A DNA stretch of 64,000 bases from Myxococcales bacterium (lineage in GTDB: Bacteria > Myxococcota_A > UBA9160 > UBA4427), in NCBI GenBank assembly GCA_014240165.1, contig JAAZXM010000010.1:22357-86356 (forward strand). The letters run 5' to 3'. Below are positions 54,016 to 63,318 of this stretch, piece after piece. The position numbers and the translations under genes were made by a program. Positions within the stretch are counted from its first letter, which is position 1, and each line of letters opens with the position of its first letter. The notes below the pieces were generated by a model. It saw nothing but the letters and a program-made list of their open reading frames with translations, was not told the DNA's origin and ran no database searches.

Positions 54016-54638
54016 GCGAGCTCCGATATGAGACACTGACCGCCGACTGGGCGCCGAAATGCGAGGAACTCGAACTGAGTGTCTTCCAGCATGCGAACGC
54101 CGATGAACTCATTGGCGAAGAAGATTTCAGGGCGTACGCGCGAGTCTTTCCCGAAGGCTTTTTCCTTTGCCTGGATGGTGATCGGCTGGTGGGTCAGGCG
54201 GGCGGCATTTTTCTGAACTTTGACTTCGACCATCCACAACACACCATCGTGGAGATCACGGGCGAGAACCAATGCGGGAATCACGATCCTGATGGTGATT
54301 GGTATTACGGAACGGATATCGCGGTCTCGCCGGATTACCGGCGACGCGGAATCGGCCGAAAATTCTATGAGTTGCGCAAGGATCTGGCGATGCGGCATAA
54401 CAGGCGCGGAATCATCGCCGGTGGTCATATGCCCGATTTCGTCGATCACAAAGCGAAGATGTCGGCGCAGGAATACGTCGATCGCGTGGCCAGCGGCGAA
54501 CTCTACGACGCCACCCTCACGTTTCAGATTGAGAATGGTTTTTCCATTGAGGGCGTCCTGGAGAACTACATCGAAGACGAAGCGACCGATGGTTGGTCAG
54601 CCCTGATCGTCTGGCACAATCCAGAACACTCGACCTAG
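54012..54638 (+). CDS. GNAT-family N-acetyltransferase
   Basis: The 208-residue protein carries the acetyl-CoA pyrophosphate loop in DIAVSPDYRRRGIGRKFYELR, with an aromatic, acidic region (NQCGNHDPDGDWYYG) just before it. It would acetylate, or otherwise acylate, an amine; the acceptor is unknown. Its ATG overlaps the C45 stop by four bases, so amide formation and hydrolysis genes are translationally coupled. A possible hairpin lies just after its stop. Confidence 0.83.
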   Translation: MSELRYETLTADWAPKCEELELSVFQHANADELIGEEDFRAYARVFPEGFFLCLDGDRLVGQAGGIFLNFDFDHPQHTIVEITGENQCGNHDPDGDWYYGTDIAVSPDYRRRGIGRKFYELRKDLAMRHNRRGIIAGGHMPDFVDHKAKMSAQEYVDRVASGELYDATLTFQIENGFSIEGVLENYIEDEATDGWSALIVWHNPEHST

Positions 54639-54654
54639 CGGCTCGGCCAAGTCA

Positions 54655-54691
54655 GCAGACAGCGGAGGGTAGAACCCCGATAGAGGTCTGC
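54655..54691 (+). terminator. Possible nested hairpin between GNAT and aminotransferase genes
   Basis: GCAGAC (54655-54660) pairs with GTCTGC (54686-54691), and inside it GGGT (54667-54670) pairs with ACCC (54674-54677). No T-run follows, so it could be a leader structure, a processing site or chance as well as a terminator. Confidence 0.25.
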
Positions 54692-54749
54692 CCGCCCCTG
54701 GCACGCGGGTCAAATTCAATCATGAGATAGAAGTTCTGGAGAAGTTCGA

Positions 54750-56078
54750 ATGACGTCCGAATACTCGATCAAGAAGTCGAATGCCCACTACAAGGAGGCG
54801 GTCAAACGGTTGCCCCTGGGCGTAAGCTCCAATTACCGATCCTGGGGCCCCGACGAGACGCTCTACGTATCCCACGGCAAGGGCGGACGCCTTTGGGATA
54901 TTGATGGCAATGAATACGTGGATTACCGAATGGGCTACGGCCCCGGAATCCTGGGCTACGCCGATGATCGCGTGGACCAAGCGGCACGGGATGGGATGAG
55001 CGTAGGGGGGCCGACGGCGCTCTCCACCGAGAGAGAGCATGCCGTAGCCCAGAGAATTGCCGGCATGGTTGATTCTGTAGATATGGTGCGGTTCGCCAAT
55101 TCCGGGACTGAAGCCGTCATGGCGGGTTTGCGACTCGCTCGATCTTTCACCGGACGCAGCCGGCACATCATGATCGAGGGGGGCTACCACGGTCTTTCGG
55201 ATGGCGTCCTTTGGGAGATGCATCACGAGCAGGACGAAAAGGGCGAGATCACTCTCGAGGTTCAGTCCGAGGGTCGAGGCGTTCCCACTTTGCTTCGCAC
55301 GCTCTTTGAAACGGTCCCGCTGAACGATTCGGACAAGATCGAGCAGGTATTGCGAACCCAGGGAAACGATATCGCCGTTGTCTTGATCGAGGTGATCCTC
55401 GGCAACGCCGGAGGGATTGTTTCTGAACCGGGTTATCTCAAGCGCCTGCGATCTCTTTGCGACGAGTACGGCGTTGTTTTGATGGTGGACGAGGTCAAGA
55501 CAGGGTTTCGCGTCGCGCGGGGTGGTGTCCAGGAATTGATGGGGGTGGAAGCGGATATTTGCACCTTCGCCAAGGCCATGGGCAACGGCTACCCGATCTC
55601 GGCGGTGGCGGGCAAGCGGGAGATCATGTCCACCATTGGCCCTGGGGGCTCGGCTCAAGGCGGAACGTATGCCGCACACCCGGTCTCACTGGCTGCGGCC
55701 GAGAAGACACTCGAGATCCTCGACGAAACCGATGCGCTGGAGCAGATCGTCGGATATGGCACGAAGATGCAGGAGGGGATCAGCCAGATTCTCTCTGCGC
55801 GGGGCGTTGAGCACGCCTGGAGCGGTCACCCCTCCATGTCGGGTGTGTTCTTTGCAGAGTCGGCTCCGCGCAATTATCGAGATTGGGCGAGCAGCGATTA
55901 CGAACTCTATGAGGCTCTGGCCGCCCGGCTGATTCAGTCGGGTATTCTCGTCGAGCCCGATTCGCGCGAGCCATTCTTTGTTTCGTCGGCTCACGACGAC
56001 TCGTGCCTCAACGAGACGATGGAAAAATTCGAGCGGTCCTTGGGCCTCGTTCTGGACGAGCGGGCAGAAGGGAAATAG
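54750..56078 (+). CDS. Glutamate-1-semialdehyde aminomutase-like class III aminotransferase
   Basis: The 442-residue protein has HemL-type motifs: FANSGTEAVMAGLRLAR (115-131), GGYHGLSDG, MVDEVKTGFR with Asp247, and Schiff-base Lys275 in FAKAMGNG. Its catabolic setting, with no haem genes nearby, makes it an aminotransferase or mutase of another amino compound rather than the haem-pathway enzyme, since this subfamily is diverse. GGAGAAG upstream supports ATG 54750. It follows the GNAT gene by 111 bases and precedes a PYROXD2-like gene by 58. Confidence 0.86.
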   Translation: MTSEYSIKKSNAHYKEAVKRLPLGVSSNYRSWGPDETLYVSHGKGGRLWDIDGNEYVDYRMGYGPGILGYADDRVDQAARDGMSVGGPTALSTEREHAVAQRIAGMVDSVDMVRFANSGTEAVMAGLRLARSFTGRSRHIMIEGGYHGLSDGVLWEMHHEQDEKGEITLEVQSEGRGVPTLLRTLFETVPLNDSDKIEQVLRTQGNDIAVVLIEVILGNAGGIVSEPGYLKRLRSLCDEYGVVLMVDEVKTGFRVARGGVQELMGVEADICTFAKAMGNGYPISAVAGKREIMSTIGPGGSAQGGTYAAHPVSLAAAEKTLEILDETDALEQIVGYGTKMQEGISQILSARGVEHAWSGHPSMSGVFFAESAPRNYRDWASSDYELYEALAARLIQSGILVEPDSREPFFVSSAHDDSCLNETMEKFERSLGLVLDERAEGK

Positions 56079-56136
56079 CGATGTGGGGCTCAGACCATCA
56101 AAAACAGAAGGTGGAGATTTCTGAAGGAGACTCGGA

Positions 56137-57741
56137 GTGAGTGAGCGAGACGTCGTGGTTGTCGGTGGTGGGCATAACGGATTGGCTTGCGCAGCCTATC
56201 TCGCAGGCGCGGGGATGGATGTGCTTGTCCTCGAACGGAACTCTGAGGAGGGCGGCGCCGCGGTGACCCAGGAGCCCTGGCCGGGTTATCGGGTTTCATC
56301 TGCAGCTTATGTTGTGAGTCTGATGCCCGAGGAAGTGGTCCAGGAGTTGGAGCTCAAGAAATACGGCTACAACGTCACCGTGCTCGACCCCGATTATTTC
56401 GTTCCCTACACGGACGGCCAGTCCTTGATTCTATGGAGCGATACCCAGAAGGCCGCTGATTCGATCCGGCAATTTTCCAAGAAGGATGCCGAGGCCTACA
56501 TCGAATTCGATCGCTATTTCCACAGGGTCGCTGATCTCATGCGCGACCTCCTCTTCGTCATCCCGCCGAATCTCAAAGTGGGCGAGATACCGCAAATTTT
56601 GCGGACGGCGATGAAATTGCGCCATTGGACCCGCAAGGATATTGCCGAAGTCGTTCGCCTCTTCACGGTTTCGGGGACCGATTTTCTCGATGAGTGGTTC
56701 GAGGATGATCGTGTCAAGGGTGCGCTGGGTACCCAGACGATCCTCGGCGCCTGGTGTGGCCCCATGAGCCCGGGCTCCGCCTACGTGCTCTTGCACCATT
56801 GGATCGGTCAGGCCGAGGGGATCTCAGGCGCCTGGGGATGGGCTCATGGCGGCATGGGTGCGGTGAGCCGAGCCATTGCCGACTCGGCGCGTGCCCGGGG
56901 TGCAGAAATTCGAAACGCCGCTCCGGTGCAACGCGTGGTCATCGAGGGAGGCCGTGCCGTGGGTGTCGAACTCGAAGATGGTGAGATCATCCGCGCCCGA
57001 AGAGTGATTTCCAGCGCGCATCCTTTGACTACCTACCTCGATCTGTTGGGCGAGGAAAATCTCGATGAGGAAGTCGTCCGCAACGTAAAGCGTTACCAGA
57101 CCCGATCGGGAACCGTCAAAGTCAACCTTGCCCTCAACGAGTTGCCCACGCCCAAGGGCTGGCAAGGGGAGAATCCGGGTGCGCCCCATTCGGGAATTTT
57201 CGCCATCTCGCCTTCACTCGAATACCTCGAGCGGGCCTGGGATGACGCCAAATACGGCCGATCTTCGGCCAACCCCTACATTGAGGGTGTGTTCCCCACC
57301 TACTTCGAACCGAACCTGGCGCCGGATGGAAAGCACATGGCGCTCTTCTATACCCAATTTGGCCCCTATGAGTTGGCCGAGGGTTCCTGGGAGACCGAGC
57401 GCGAAAAATACGGAAAGAACGTGGTTCGGCTGGTGGATGAACACTGCCCCGGCTTTGCCGCCTCGGTGGAGCATATGGAAGTGCTCGCGCCGCCGGACCT
57501 TCAGGAACGCTATGGCCTGATCGGCGGCAATATCATGCAGGGCGAGATGTCCGTGAACCAGATGTTCTCGTTCCGGCCGATTCCCGACTATGGTGATTAT
57601 CGATCACCGGTTTCGGGTTTCTATCTCTGCGGTTCGGGTACGCATCCCGGTGGTGGTGTTTCGGGGATTCCGGCTCGAAACTGCGCACAGGTGGTGGTGA
57701 GCGACAGGCGCCGGGACCGGATGCGTTTCTGGAAGCGCTGA
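56137..57741 (+). CDS. PYROXD2/CrtI-like FAD-dependent oxidoreductase, paralog 3
   Basis: The 534-residue protein shares layout with the two at 10866 and 12528: GGGHNG (10-15), DFLDEWFED, GSAYVLLHHWIGQ and a GSGTHPGGGVSGIP flavin motif. It is closer to paralog 1 by these segments. The start is GTG with AAGGAG seven bases upstream. It ends the amine operon and converges with the amine oxidase gene, seven bases away. The presence of one PYROXD2-like enzyme in each amine operon suggests a specific redox step in these pathways. Confidence 0.87.
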   Translation: MSERDVVVVGGGHNGLACAAYLAGAGMDVLVLERNSEEGGAAVTQEPWPGYRVSSAAYVVSLMPEEVVQELELKKYGYNVTVLDPDYFVPYTDGQSLILWSDTQKAADSIRQFSKKDAEAYIEFDRYFHRVADLMRDLLFVIPPNLKVGEIPQILRTAMKLRHWTRKDIAEVVRLFTVSGTDFLDEWFEDDRVKGALGTQTILGAWCGPMSPGSAYVLLHHWIGQAEGISGAWGWAHGGMGAVSRAIADSARARGAEIRNAAPVQRVVIEGGRAVGVELEDGEIIRARRVISSAHPLTTYLDLLGEENLDEEVVRNVKRYQTRSGTVKVNLALNELPTPKGWQGENPGAPHSGIFAISPSLEYLERAWDDAKYGRSSANPYIEGVFPTYFEPNLAPDGKHMALFYTQFGPYELAEGSWETEREKYGKNVVRLVDEHCPGFAASVEHMEVLAPPDLQERYGLIGGNIMQGEMSVNQMFSFRPIPDYGDYRSPVSGFYLCGSGTHPGGGVSGIPARNCAQVVVSDRRRDRMRFWKR

Positions 57742-57748
57742 GCGGGCG

Positions 57749-59491
57749 CTAATGCGATAGACGCAAGCGTCGAAGCCAGGCGAGCATTGCCGTCGCCAGG
57801 GCGATCGTCATCGTGGCATCGGGTTCGGGGACCGCGATGAGTTCGGGGAAAGTTTTCGTGTCCGAGCCTTCGGTGCTCGTGGAGACGAGGGCAACGGTAT
57901 AGGTACCGGTATCCGTGTAGGTATGCGTGGGATTTTGGAGATCTGAGGTCGTGCCGTCGCCGAAATCCCAAAGCCAGGAGGTCGGAAGACCGCTCGAGGT
58001 GTCGATGAAGGAAATCTCCAGGGGCGCATTGCCAGAAGTGACGCTCGCGGAAAACGAAGTCGTACCAGGCAACGTACCCAGGGTCGCTTGAATCTCCTGG
58101 GCGGCCCGTTGCCCCGACTGAACAGCGCCGGGCACCGTCGAGGGGGCAGAGTTGTGCGTGGCCTCGCCGGCGAAGAAGAGCAACGCGTCGACGGGTTCGG
58201 CCAGAACCTCCCTCATGCTGGGCCCAACCGGGAGATAGGTCCCCGGCACAGGGTATGAATACGTGCCGCGAACGAAGGGATCCTCCGTCCAATTCTGCAC
58301 GATCCCGTCGATGAAGAGCCCCGAGGCCTGGCCCGAGAACATGATATCCAGATCCGAGAGCGCCTGGCTCAAGATGGCGCTGTCGCTGCCCAATGCTGTC
58401 AGGAACTCGGCATTTTCGCCCATGATGAAGCAGGTGAGAACATAACTTGTCGTACCCGTCTTGTATTTCCCAGGCACCCAGCACATTCCCGTCGGACCTT
58501 CGGACATGAGCGCGAACATACGGTTCTCATTCCAGAAGGGCGCGCTGAAGCGCAGAAAAACCTTCATGCCATTGCCCATGCCGATGGTGTTATAGGACGC
58601 CACTTTTTCGGCGGGAAGATCGGGGTCGAAGTCGATGACTTCCGCTTGAAGAACCCCTACCGAAACCGTCATCAAAACTACATCCCCGTAGTGGCTGACC
58701 CCGTGCGTATCAACGACGACGGGCTGAAGTCCGCCTGTTTCGACACGGACCACCGGGCTCTCGTAGAGGATTCGGCCCAGGATCGGGTCGAAATAAAGCT
58801 GGTCCAGGGCTGCGAGATAGCCGGAATTGGCCAAGCCGTAGAGATCCGATCCGAAAGGCCATAGCGCTTCCTGGTGCGCGAGGCTGCGCAGGCCGATCCG
58901 GGTGATCGAAGTGCCAAAGTCCGCACCGAGTTGGCCATCGTAGAGGTGGTATGCGCGGTGACTTGGGCCGACCCCGTGCGTGGCTGCCAGGTGGTCCGAA
59001 AGCAGGACGTCGCTGGGATCACCCGAGTGCAAGATGATATGGTCAAAGAAATCCCAGTAGTCGAAGATGTCGGCGTCTCCCGTGGCATTCGCCCACACCG
59101 AGTTTCCTCCGATTTCGATCCGTTCATCCTGACTATTCGAATAGGTCCAGATCGGGGTTTGAATCAGGGGCGGAGAAAGGGAGGCGATATCGTTGTAGAT
59201 GAAATTATTCAGCGGGCCGTAGAGTTCTTCGGCGCCGAGTTCGATGCCCACGTCACCGAGGAGTCCCTCTTGGACCCGGCCACCATGCCGATTAGTCGCT
59301 TCGACGACGAGCACGTCATACCCCGCCAGGTCGAGGGCGTACGCGGCATAGAGCCCGGATACCCCGGCCCCGACGATGACCACGTCGTGATCGGTGTAGG
59401 CGGTTGCATTTCCGCCCAGGAAAACCGGGAGGAGGGCTCCCCATAAGAGCATTTTTCCAAGAGTTCGGATGGCAGGGCCTCGTTTCAACAT
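57749..59491 (-). CDS. Exported flavin amine oxidase with PKD domain and PEP-CTERM tail
   Basis: The 580-residue protein has a signal peptide (about 1-31), then a monoamine-oxidase-type flavoprotein domain beginning VVIVGAGVSGLYAAY (37-51) with an RHGGRV segment, and a C-terminal FAD motif FFAGEATHNSAP. After it comes a PKD domain (about 475-550: SWLWDFGDGTTS, then YTVALV), and a PEP-CTERM tail with VPEPDA, a hydrophobic stretch and basic RRLRLSH. It should oxidise an amine outside the inner membrane and be sorted by exosortase. ATG 59491 has GGAAG nine bases upstream, whereas the ATG at 59500 abuts that site. Confidence 0.88.
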   Translation of the reverse strand: MLKRGPAIRTLGKMLLWGALLPVFLGGNATAYTDHDVVIVGAGVSGLYAAYALDLAGYDVLVVEATNRHGGRVQEGLLGDVGIELGAEELYGPLNNFIYNDIASLSPPLIQTPIWTYSNSQDERIEIGGNSVWANATGDADIFDYWDFFDHIILHSGDPSDVLLSDHLAATHGVGPSHRAYHLYDGQLGADFGTSITRIGLRSLAHQEALWPFGSDLYGLANSGYLAALDQLYFDPILGRILYESPVVRVETGGLQPVVVDTHGVSHYGDVVLMTVSVGVLQAEVIDFDPDLPAEKVASYNTIGMGNGMKVFLRFSAPFWNENRMFALMSEGPTGMCWVPGKYKTGTTSYVLTCFIMGENAEFLTALGSDSAILSQALSDLDIMFSGQASGLFIDGIVQNWTEDPFVRGTYSYPVPGTYLPVGPSMREVLAEPVDALLFFAGEATHNSAPSTVPGAVQSGQRAAQEIQATLGTLPGTTSFSASVTSGNAPLEISFIDTSSGLPTSWLWDFGDGTTSDLQNPTHTYTDTGTYTVALVSTSTEGSDTKTFPELIAVPEPDATMTIALATAMLAWLRRLRLSH

Positions 59492-59707
59492 GCCCTGCAT
59501 CTTCCGCTTTTGAGCACTCCGTGGCAATGAAAATTTCAGCGCGAAATCAGGCCCAGGGACCCGTCCAATTCCTGCGGAATGGTATCGCGACCACAGTTGC
59601 TCTGGCGCTCGCGTGAATGCAAACTAGGGGGGCTTCACTCCATGTGGGTGTTTCTCTGATTGGATACAGGTGGTGGCAGGCCTATGAGTGCGGTGGAAGG
59701 GACCCTC

Positions 59708-60595
59708 ATGAACGACGAAGTCGTGATCACGTGTGCGGTGACGGGCTCGGGCGATACCGCGAAGCTTCACCCCGACCTGCCGATTACGCCCGAGCAGATC
59801 GCTCGCTCTGCGACGGAAGCGGCCAAGGCCGGGGCGGCGGTTGTCCATATCCACGTACGCGATCCGGCAACGGGCGCGCCCGCGCGGGATCCAGCGCTCT
59901 ATCGCGAAGTGGTCGAACGGATTCGCGAGAAGGACAGCGACGTGATCCTGAATCTCACCGCGGGCATGGGGGGAGACCTGATCGTTGGCGAGGAGGACCC
60001 CGCGGTCCCGGGCGAGGGTACGGATTTTGTGACACCCCTCGAGCGGCTCGCCCATGTCGAAGCTCTGCTTCCCGAGATCTGCAGCCTCGACTGCGGCACC
60101 ATGAATTTCGGCGACGACCGCTACGTCATGATCAACCCGCCCCCGCACCTTCGGCTGATGGCCGAACGCATCAGGGACCTCGGGGTCAAGCCCGAACTCG
60201 AAATTTTCGACACCGGCCACTTCTGGTTCGCACAGCAACTGGCCGGGTCGGGTCTCCTGGGGGAACGGCCCCTCTACCAATTCTGCCAGGGCATCGCCTG
60301 GGGCATGCCCGCTGACGTGGGCCTACTCAAGAATATGGTCGACCAGCTTCCCCCCGATGCCTTCTGGACGAGTTTTTCCATCAGCCGAATGCAGATACCC
60401 TGGGCGGCCCAATCGGTGCTTCTTGGCGGACATGTCCGGGTGGGACTCGAGGACAATCTCTACCTCGAGCGGGGCAAACTCGCGAGCAACCCCCAATTGG
60501 TGGAGAAGGCCGCGCGGTTGATCCACGAACTCGGCGCCTCGGTGGCGGATCCCGGGCGTGCCCGAACGCTCATGGGCCTGCCCCCCCGCGCTTGA
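59708..60595 (+). CDS. BKACE-family beta-keto acid cleavage enzyme (DUF849)
   Basis: The 295-residue TIM-barrel protein has the HIHVRDP motif with zinc ligands His47 and His49, and Glu248 in VGLEDN, as in 3-keto-5-aminohexanoate cleavage enzyme. The family condenses a beta-keto acid with acetyl-CoA and splits it into acetoacetate and a new CoA ester. One characterised activity is cleavage of dehydrocarnitine to betainyl-CoA, which fits the quaternary-amine theme but is not proven here. ATG 59708 has GGAAGGGA about six bases upstream; earlier ATGs (59660, 59684) lack one. Confidence 0.88.
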   Translation: MNDEVVITCAVTGSGDTAKLHPDLPITPEQIARSATEAAKAGAAVVHIHVRDPATGAPARDPALYREVVERIREKDSDVILNLTAGMGGDLIVGEEDPAVPGEGTDFVTPLERLAHVEALLPEICSLDCGTMNFGDDRYVMINPPPHLRLMAERIRDLGVKPELEIFDTGHFWFAQQLAGSGLLGERPLYQFCQGIAWGMPADVGLLKNMVDQLPPDAFWTSFSISRMQIPWAAQSVLLGGHVRVGLEDNLYLERGKLASNPQLVEKAARLIHELGASVADPGRARTLMGLPPRA

Positions 60596-60616
60596 GGCTT
60601 CGTCGGGGCGCTTAGC

Positions 60617-61093
60617 TCAGTCGATGACGGGCCGAATCCGGAAGAGCCAGATGTCTTCGGGCAAATCCTCCGGAGATCTTTCCCCCAGTTCGGGGTATTT
60701 GGCCGCGATGGACTCCTGATACTCTGCCAGATCCAGGGGCCACACGCGTTCGGCTTTCGCGGGGTAGACCTTGTTGCCCACTTTGATCCGCACGCTCGAT
60801 TCCTCGAGGACGTATTGGGTCCAGTCTTTTCCGGAGCCGTTCTGAGCCGGTATATAGAGATCGCCCTCGTGGACGAAACACAAGGTCGTCACCGAGTGCG
60901 GATCCAGGGGGCGGGTCTCGATGGCGATCGTCGAATATTCGTCAGTGAATTTCCAATCTTTCGGATAGGGAGAAAAATCGCCCTGAAGCTCCTTGCCCGA
61001 GATCATGAAAATGGGATCCCCTCGGAAGAGCCAGACTCCGACGAGGATGAGGGCGAGAACTCCGAGCGCCATACCGATTTTCTTTAGGTTCAT
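60617..61093 (-). CDS. Membrane-anchored split-barrel-like protein of unknown function
   Basis: The 158-residue protein has an N-terminal membrane helix (about 6-23) and a soluble part with strands such as IAIETRPLD and TTLCFVHEGDLYIPAQ, resembling flavin-reductase or deazaflavin-dependent nitroreductase-like split barrels that convert or bind flavin. The resemblance is local and no cofactor site is certain. It converges with the BKACE gene, 21 bases away. AGGGTG precedes the ATG. A 236-base gap to the next gene on this strand shows nothing recognisable. Confidence 0.68.
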   Translation of the reverse strand: MNLKKIGMALGVLALILVGVWLFRGDPIFMISGKELQGDFSPYPKDWKFTDEYSTIAIETRPLDPHSVTTLCFVHEGDLYIPAQNGSGKDWTQYVLEESSVRIKVGNKVYPAKAERVWPLDLAEYQESIAAKYPELGERSPEDLPEDIWLFRIRPVID

Positions 61094-61329
61094 ATCACCC
61101 TCTCTCCCTCAGCGATGCTTCTGAGCCCGGGCTGCCGGGACGTCAATGAAGTCCCATCTTGCCATAGCGGGCGGCTCCCATCGACCAATTGGCGGATAAA
61201 GGCCGGGCGCGAGTCCGCGCCTCTCGGCTCAAGGTTTGGGGCAGCACGCCCCAGGGCCCCCGGTTCTCGGCCTATTCCCGCTCTTTTTGGGGAACGGAAA
61301 AATCTTTTCGAGCATGGAGTTCGGCCTTC

Positions 61330-62202
61330 TCAAGCGAGGCCGAAGGTCTCGGCTGTTTTCCGGATGAAGTCGAGGACTCCATCTCGGGCGCTGACTTCAC
61401 CGCTGCCCGTCATGTCCGCCATGGAGCGCATCAGGATCAACCGGTCTACACCCAGGTCTTCAAAACGCTTGACCGTGTCCCGGTCCACCGGCCCCGGAGG
61501 CGTAATACTGATTTCCAGTTTTCCGAGCGATTCCGGGCGCTCGATTTCCTTTGCGGCGTCCTCCAGTCCGCGGAGGGCGGAGGTGGTTGCTTCGAGATCC
61601 TGGAAGAACCCGTACCAACCGTTGCCCCGGGCCACGGCTCGCCGATGCGCTGCGGGGGACATGCCGCCCACGAGGATCGGGGGGTGGGGGCGCTGCTTGG
61701 GCAGCGGACGCGACTGAATTCCGCTGAAGCGGGTGAAGCGTCCGCTGAATTCGGGTTTTTCCTGGGTCCAAAGGGTGCGGATGACTTCGATGTGCTCGTC
61801 CATGCGCGCCCCGCGCTCGGCGAAGGGAATGCCGAGGGTCTCGTATTCGCCGGGCACGTAGCCCACGCCGGCACCGAAGAGAAGCCTTCCGCCCGAGAGC
61901 ACATCGATGCCCGCGAGCTCCTTGGCGAGCACCACGGGATTGCGCTGGGGAAGGAGAATGATTCCCGACCCCAGCAGAAGGGTCTGGCTATGCGCCGCCG
62001 CAAAAGCAAGCGCGGCCACCGAGTCGAGAAAGGGGGTTTCGGGGGCAGCGGGCGAGGGGGGTGCCGGGGGATCGATCAGCACCACGTGCTCGCCGGTCCA
62101 GATGGATTCAAAGCCGGCTTCCTCGGTGGTGCGAACCAGGGCGGCCATGTTCTCCGCGTCGCAGAAGGGTCCCATATTGAGACCGAAATATCCGAATTTC
62201 AT
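61330..62202 (-). CDS. LLM-class (luciferase-like, F420 or FMN) oxidoreductase
   Basis: The 290-residue protein has the bacterial-luciferase barrel of the LLM family: MKFGYFGLN at the start, FESIWTGEHVVL, LGSGIILLPQRNPVVLAKELAGID and RLLFGAGVGYVPGEYE. Typical substrates are many, and the cofactor may be F420 or FMN; neither is decidable here. GGAGGA lies five bases before ATG 62202. It is divergent from the EamA transporter gene (126-base gap), so it may be functionally linked. Confidence 0.86.
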   Translation of the reverse strand: MKFGYFGLNMGPFCDAENMAALVRTTEEAGFESIWTGEHVVLIDPPAPPSPAAPETPFLDSVAALAFAAAHSQTLLLGSGIILLPQRNPVVLAKELAGIDVLSGGRLLFGAGVGYVPGEYETLGIPFAERGARMDEHIEVIRTLWTQEKPEFSGRFTRFSGIQSRPLPKQRPHPPILVGGMSPAAHRRAVARGNGWYGFFQDLEATTSALRGLEDAAKEIERPESLGKLEISITPPGPVDRDTVKRFEDLGVDRLILMRSMADMTGSGEVSARDGVLDFIRKTAETFGLA

Positions 62203-62328
62203 GGCGTCCTCCTTGGGCTCCAGTCGATTGCTCATTATGGCCGACAAGGGGCCATTTCGCCGCCGAGGAGCGATAAGCTCAAGTTGGGCGGATGCTAGGG
62301 CGTAAACCAGGCTCGGGGAGGCTAGGCC

Positions 62329-63180
62329 ATGAAGGCGCGTATCTTCATCTTGGCCGCTGCCGTGCTCTTCTCCACCGGAGGTCTCGCCATCAAGGCTACC
62401 GGGCTCGGTGCATGGCAAGTCGCAGGCCTGCGATCGGGCATTGCTTGTCTGGTTCTGGTCCTGGTCTATCCCACTGTTTTCAGGACGATCAGCCGAAGGG
62501 TCTGGCCCGTTGCAATCGCCTACGCGGCGACTCTGCTTCTTTTTACATTGGCGACCAAGAACACCACGGCAGCGAACGCGATTTTTACCCAGAACGCCTC
62601 CTTGTTCTGGATTCTCCTGCTTTCCCGTCCCCTCTTGGGCGAGCCCGTGGGCCCAAAACAGATTGGCCTGGCGTTTGGCTTGGCGCTGGGTGTTCTCTGC
62701 CTTTTTTTAGCAGTCCCGAATTCGCAGGACACCGCCCCGGATCCCGCCCTGGGCAACGCCTTCGCGGTGGGGTCGAGCTTGGCCTCGGGTCTGATGATTT
62801 TGGGTATACGCGGCCTGGCTCGCCGGGAGGAAGCGGGCACCGAAACCGCTTTGGCAGCGACGGTTCTCGGGAACGGACTCCTCTTCTTGTTTTGTCTACC
62901 CATGATGGATGCGCCTGTGGATCTCGCACCGGCGGATTGGCTTTGGGTGGTCTACTTGGGGGCTTTCCAGATCGCCCTGGCCTATGTGTGGCTGGTTCGA
63001 GGTGCGCGGGGCGTTCCCGCTTTCGAAATTTCCCTGCTTCTCCTACTGGAAGCCGTTCTCAACCCGCTTTGGACCTACCTGGTGCTGGGTGAAAGGATGG
63101 GAAGCTTGGCGGTGCTTGGGGGGGGAATCGTGCTGGGCGTGCTCGCGGTCAACGCCCTCATCGCGCCGGCCGAGGATTGA
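62329..63180 (+). CDS. EamA/DMT-superfamily transporter
   Basis: The 283-residue protein has ten hydrophobic segments in two five-helix EamA repeats; the first has LFSTGGLAIKATG and the second ends LGERMGSLAVLGGGIVLGVL, the conserved EamA C-terminal pattern. Such carriers usually export amino acids or metabolites. The substrate is unknown. Confidence 0.86.
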   Translation: MKARIFILAAAVLFSTGGLAIKATGLGAWQVAGLRSGIACLVLVLVYPTVFRTISRRVWPVAIAYAATLLLFTLATKNTTAANAIFTQNASLFWILLLSRPLLGEPVGPKQIGLAFGLALGVLCLFLAVPNSQDTAPDPALGNAFAVGSSLASGLMILGIRGLARREEAGTETALAATVLGNGLLFLFCLPMMDAPVDLAPADWLWVVYLGAFQIALAYVWLVRGARGVPAFEISLLLLLEAVLNPLWTYLVLGERMGSLAVLGGGIVLGVLAVNALIAPAED

Positions 63181-63318
63181 GCCGAGCCCCGGAGACCCGC
63201 TCCCGCCCCAGGCTGATGGCCGATTTCGCCGACGGGTATGCGCAGAAAAGGTGGTAGACTCAGGCACCCTTAAGCGCTCCACACGAATATCGCGAAGCGC
63301 GTATGAAGGAGTCAGGAC

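Noticed and set aside
54714..54721. ATTCAATC, matching part of the candidate TetR-Rieske operator, before the HemL-like gene
   Set aside because: An 8-mer is expected about twice by chance in a window of this size, and the other arm of the palindrome is missing.
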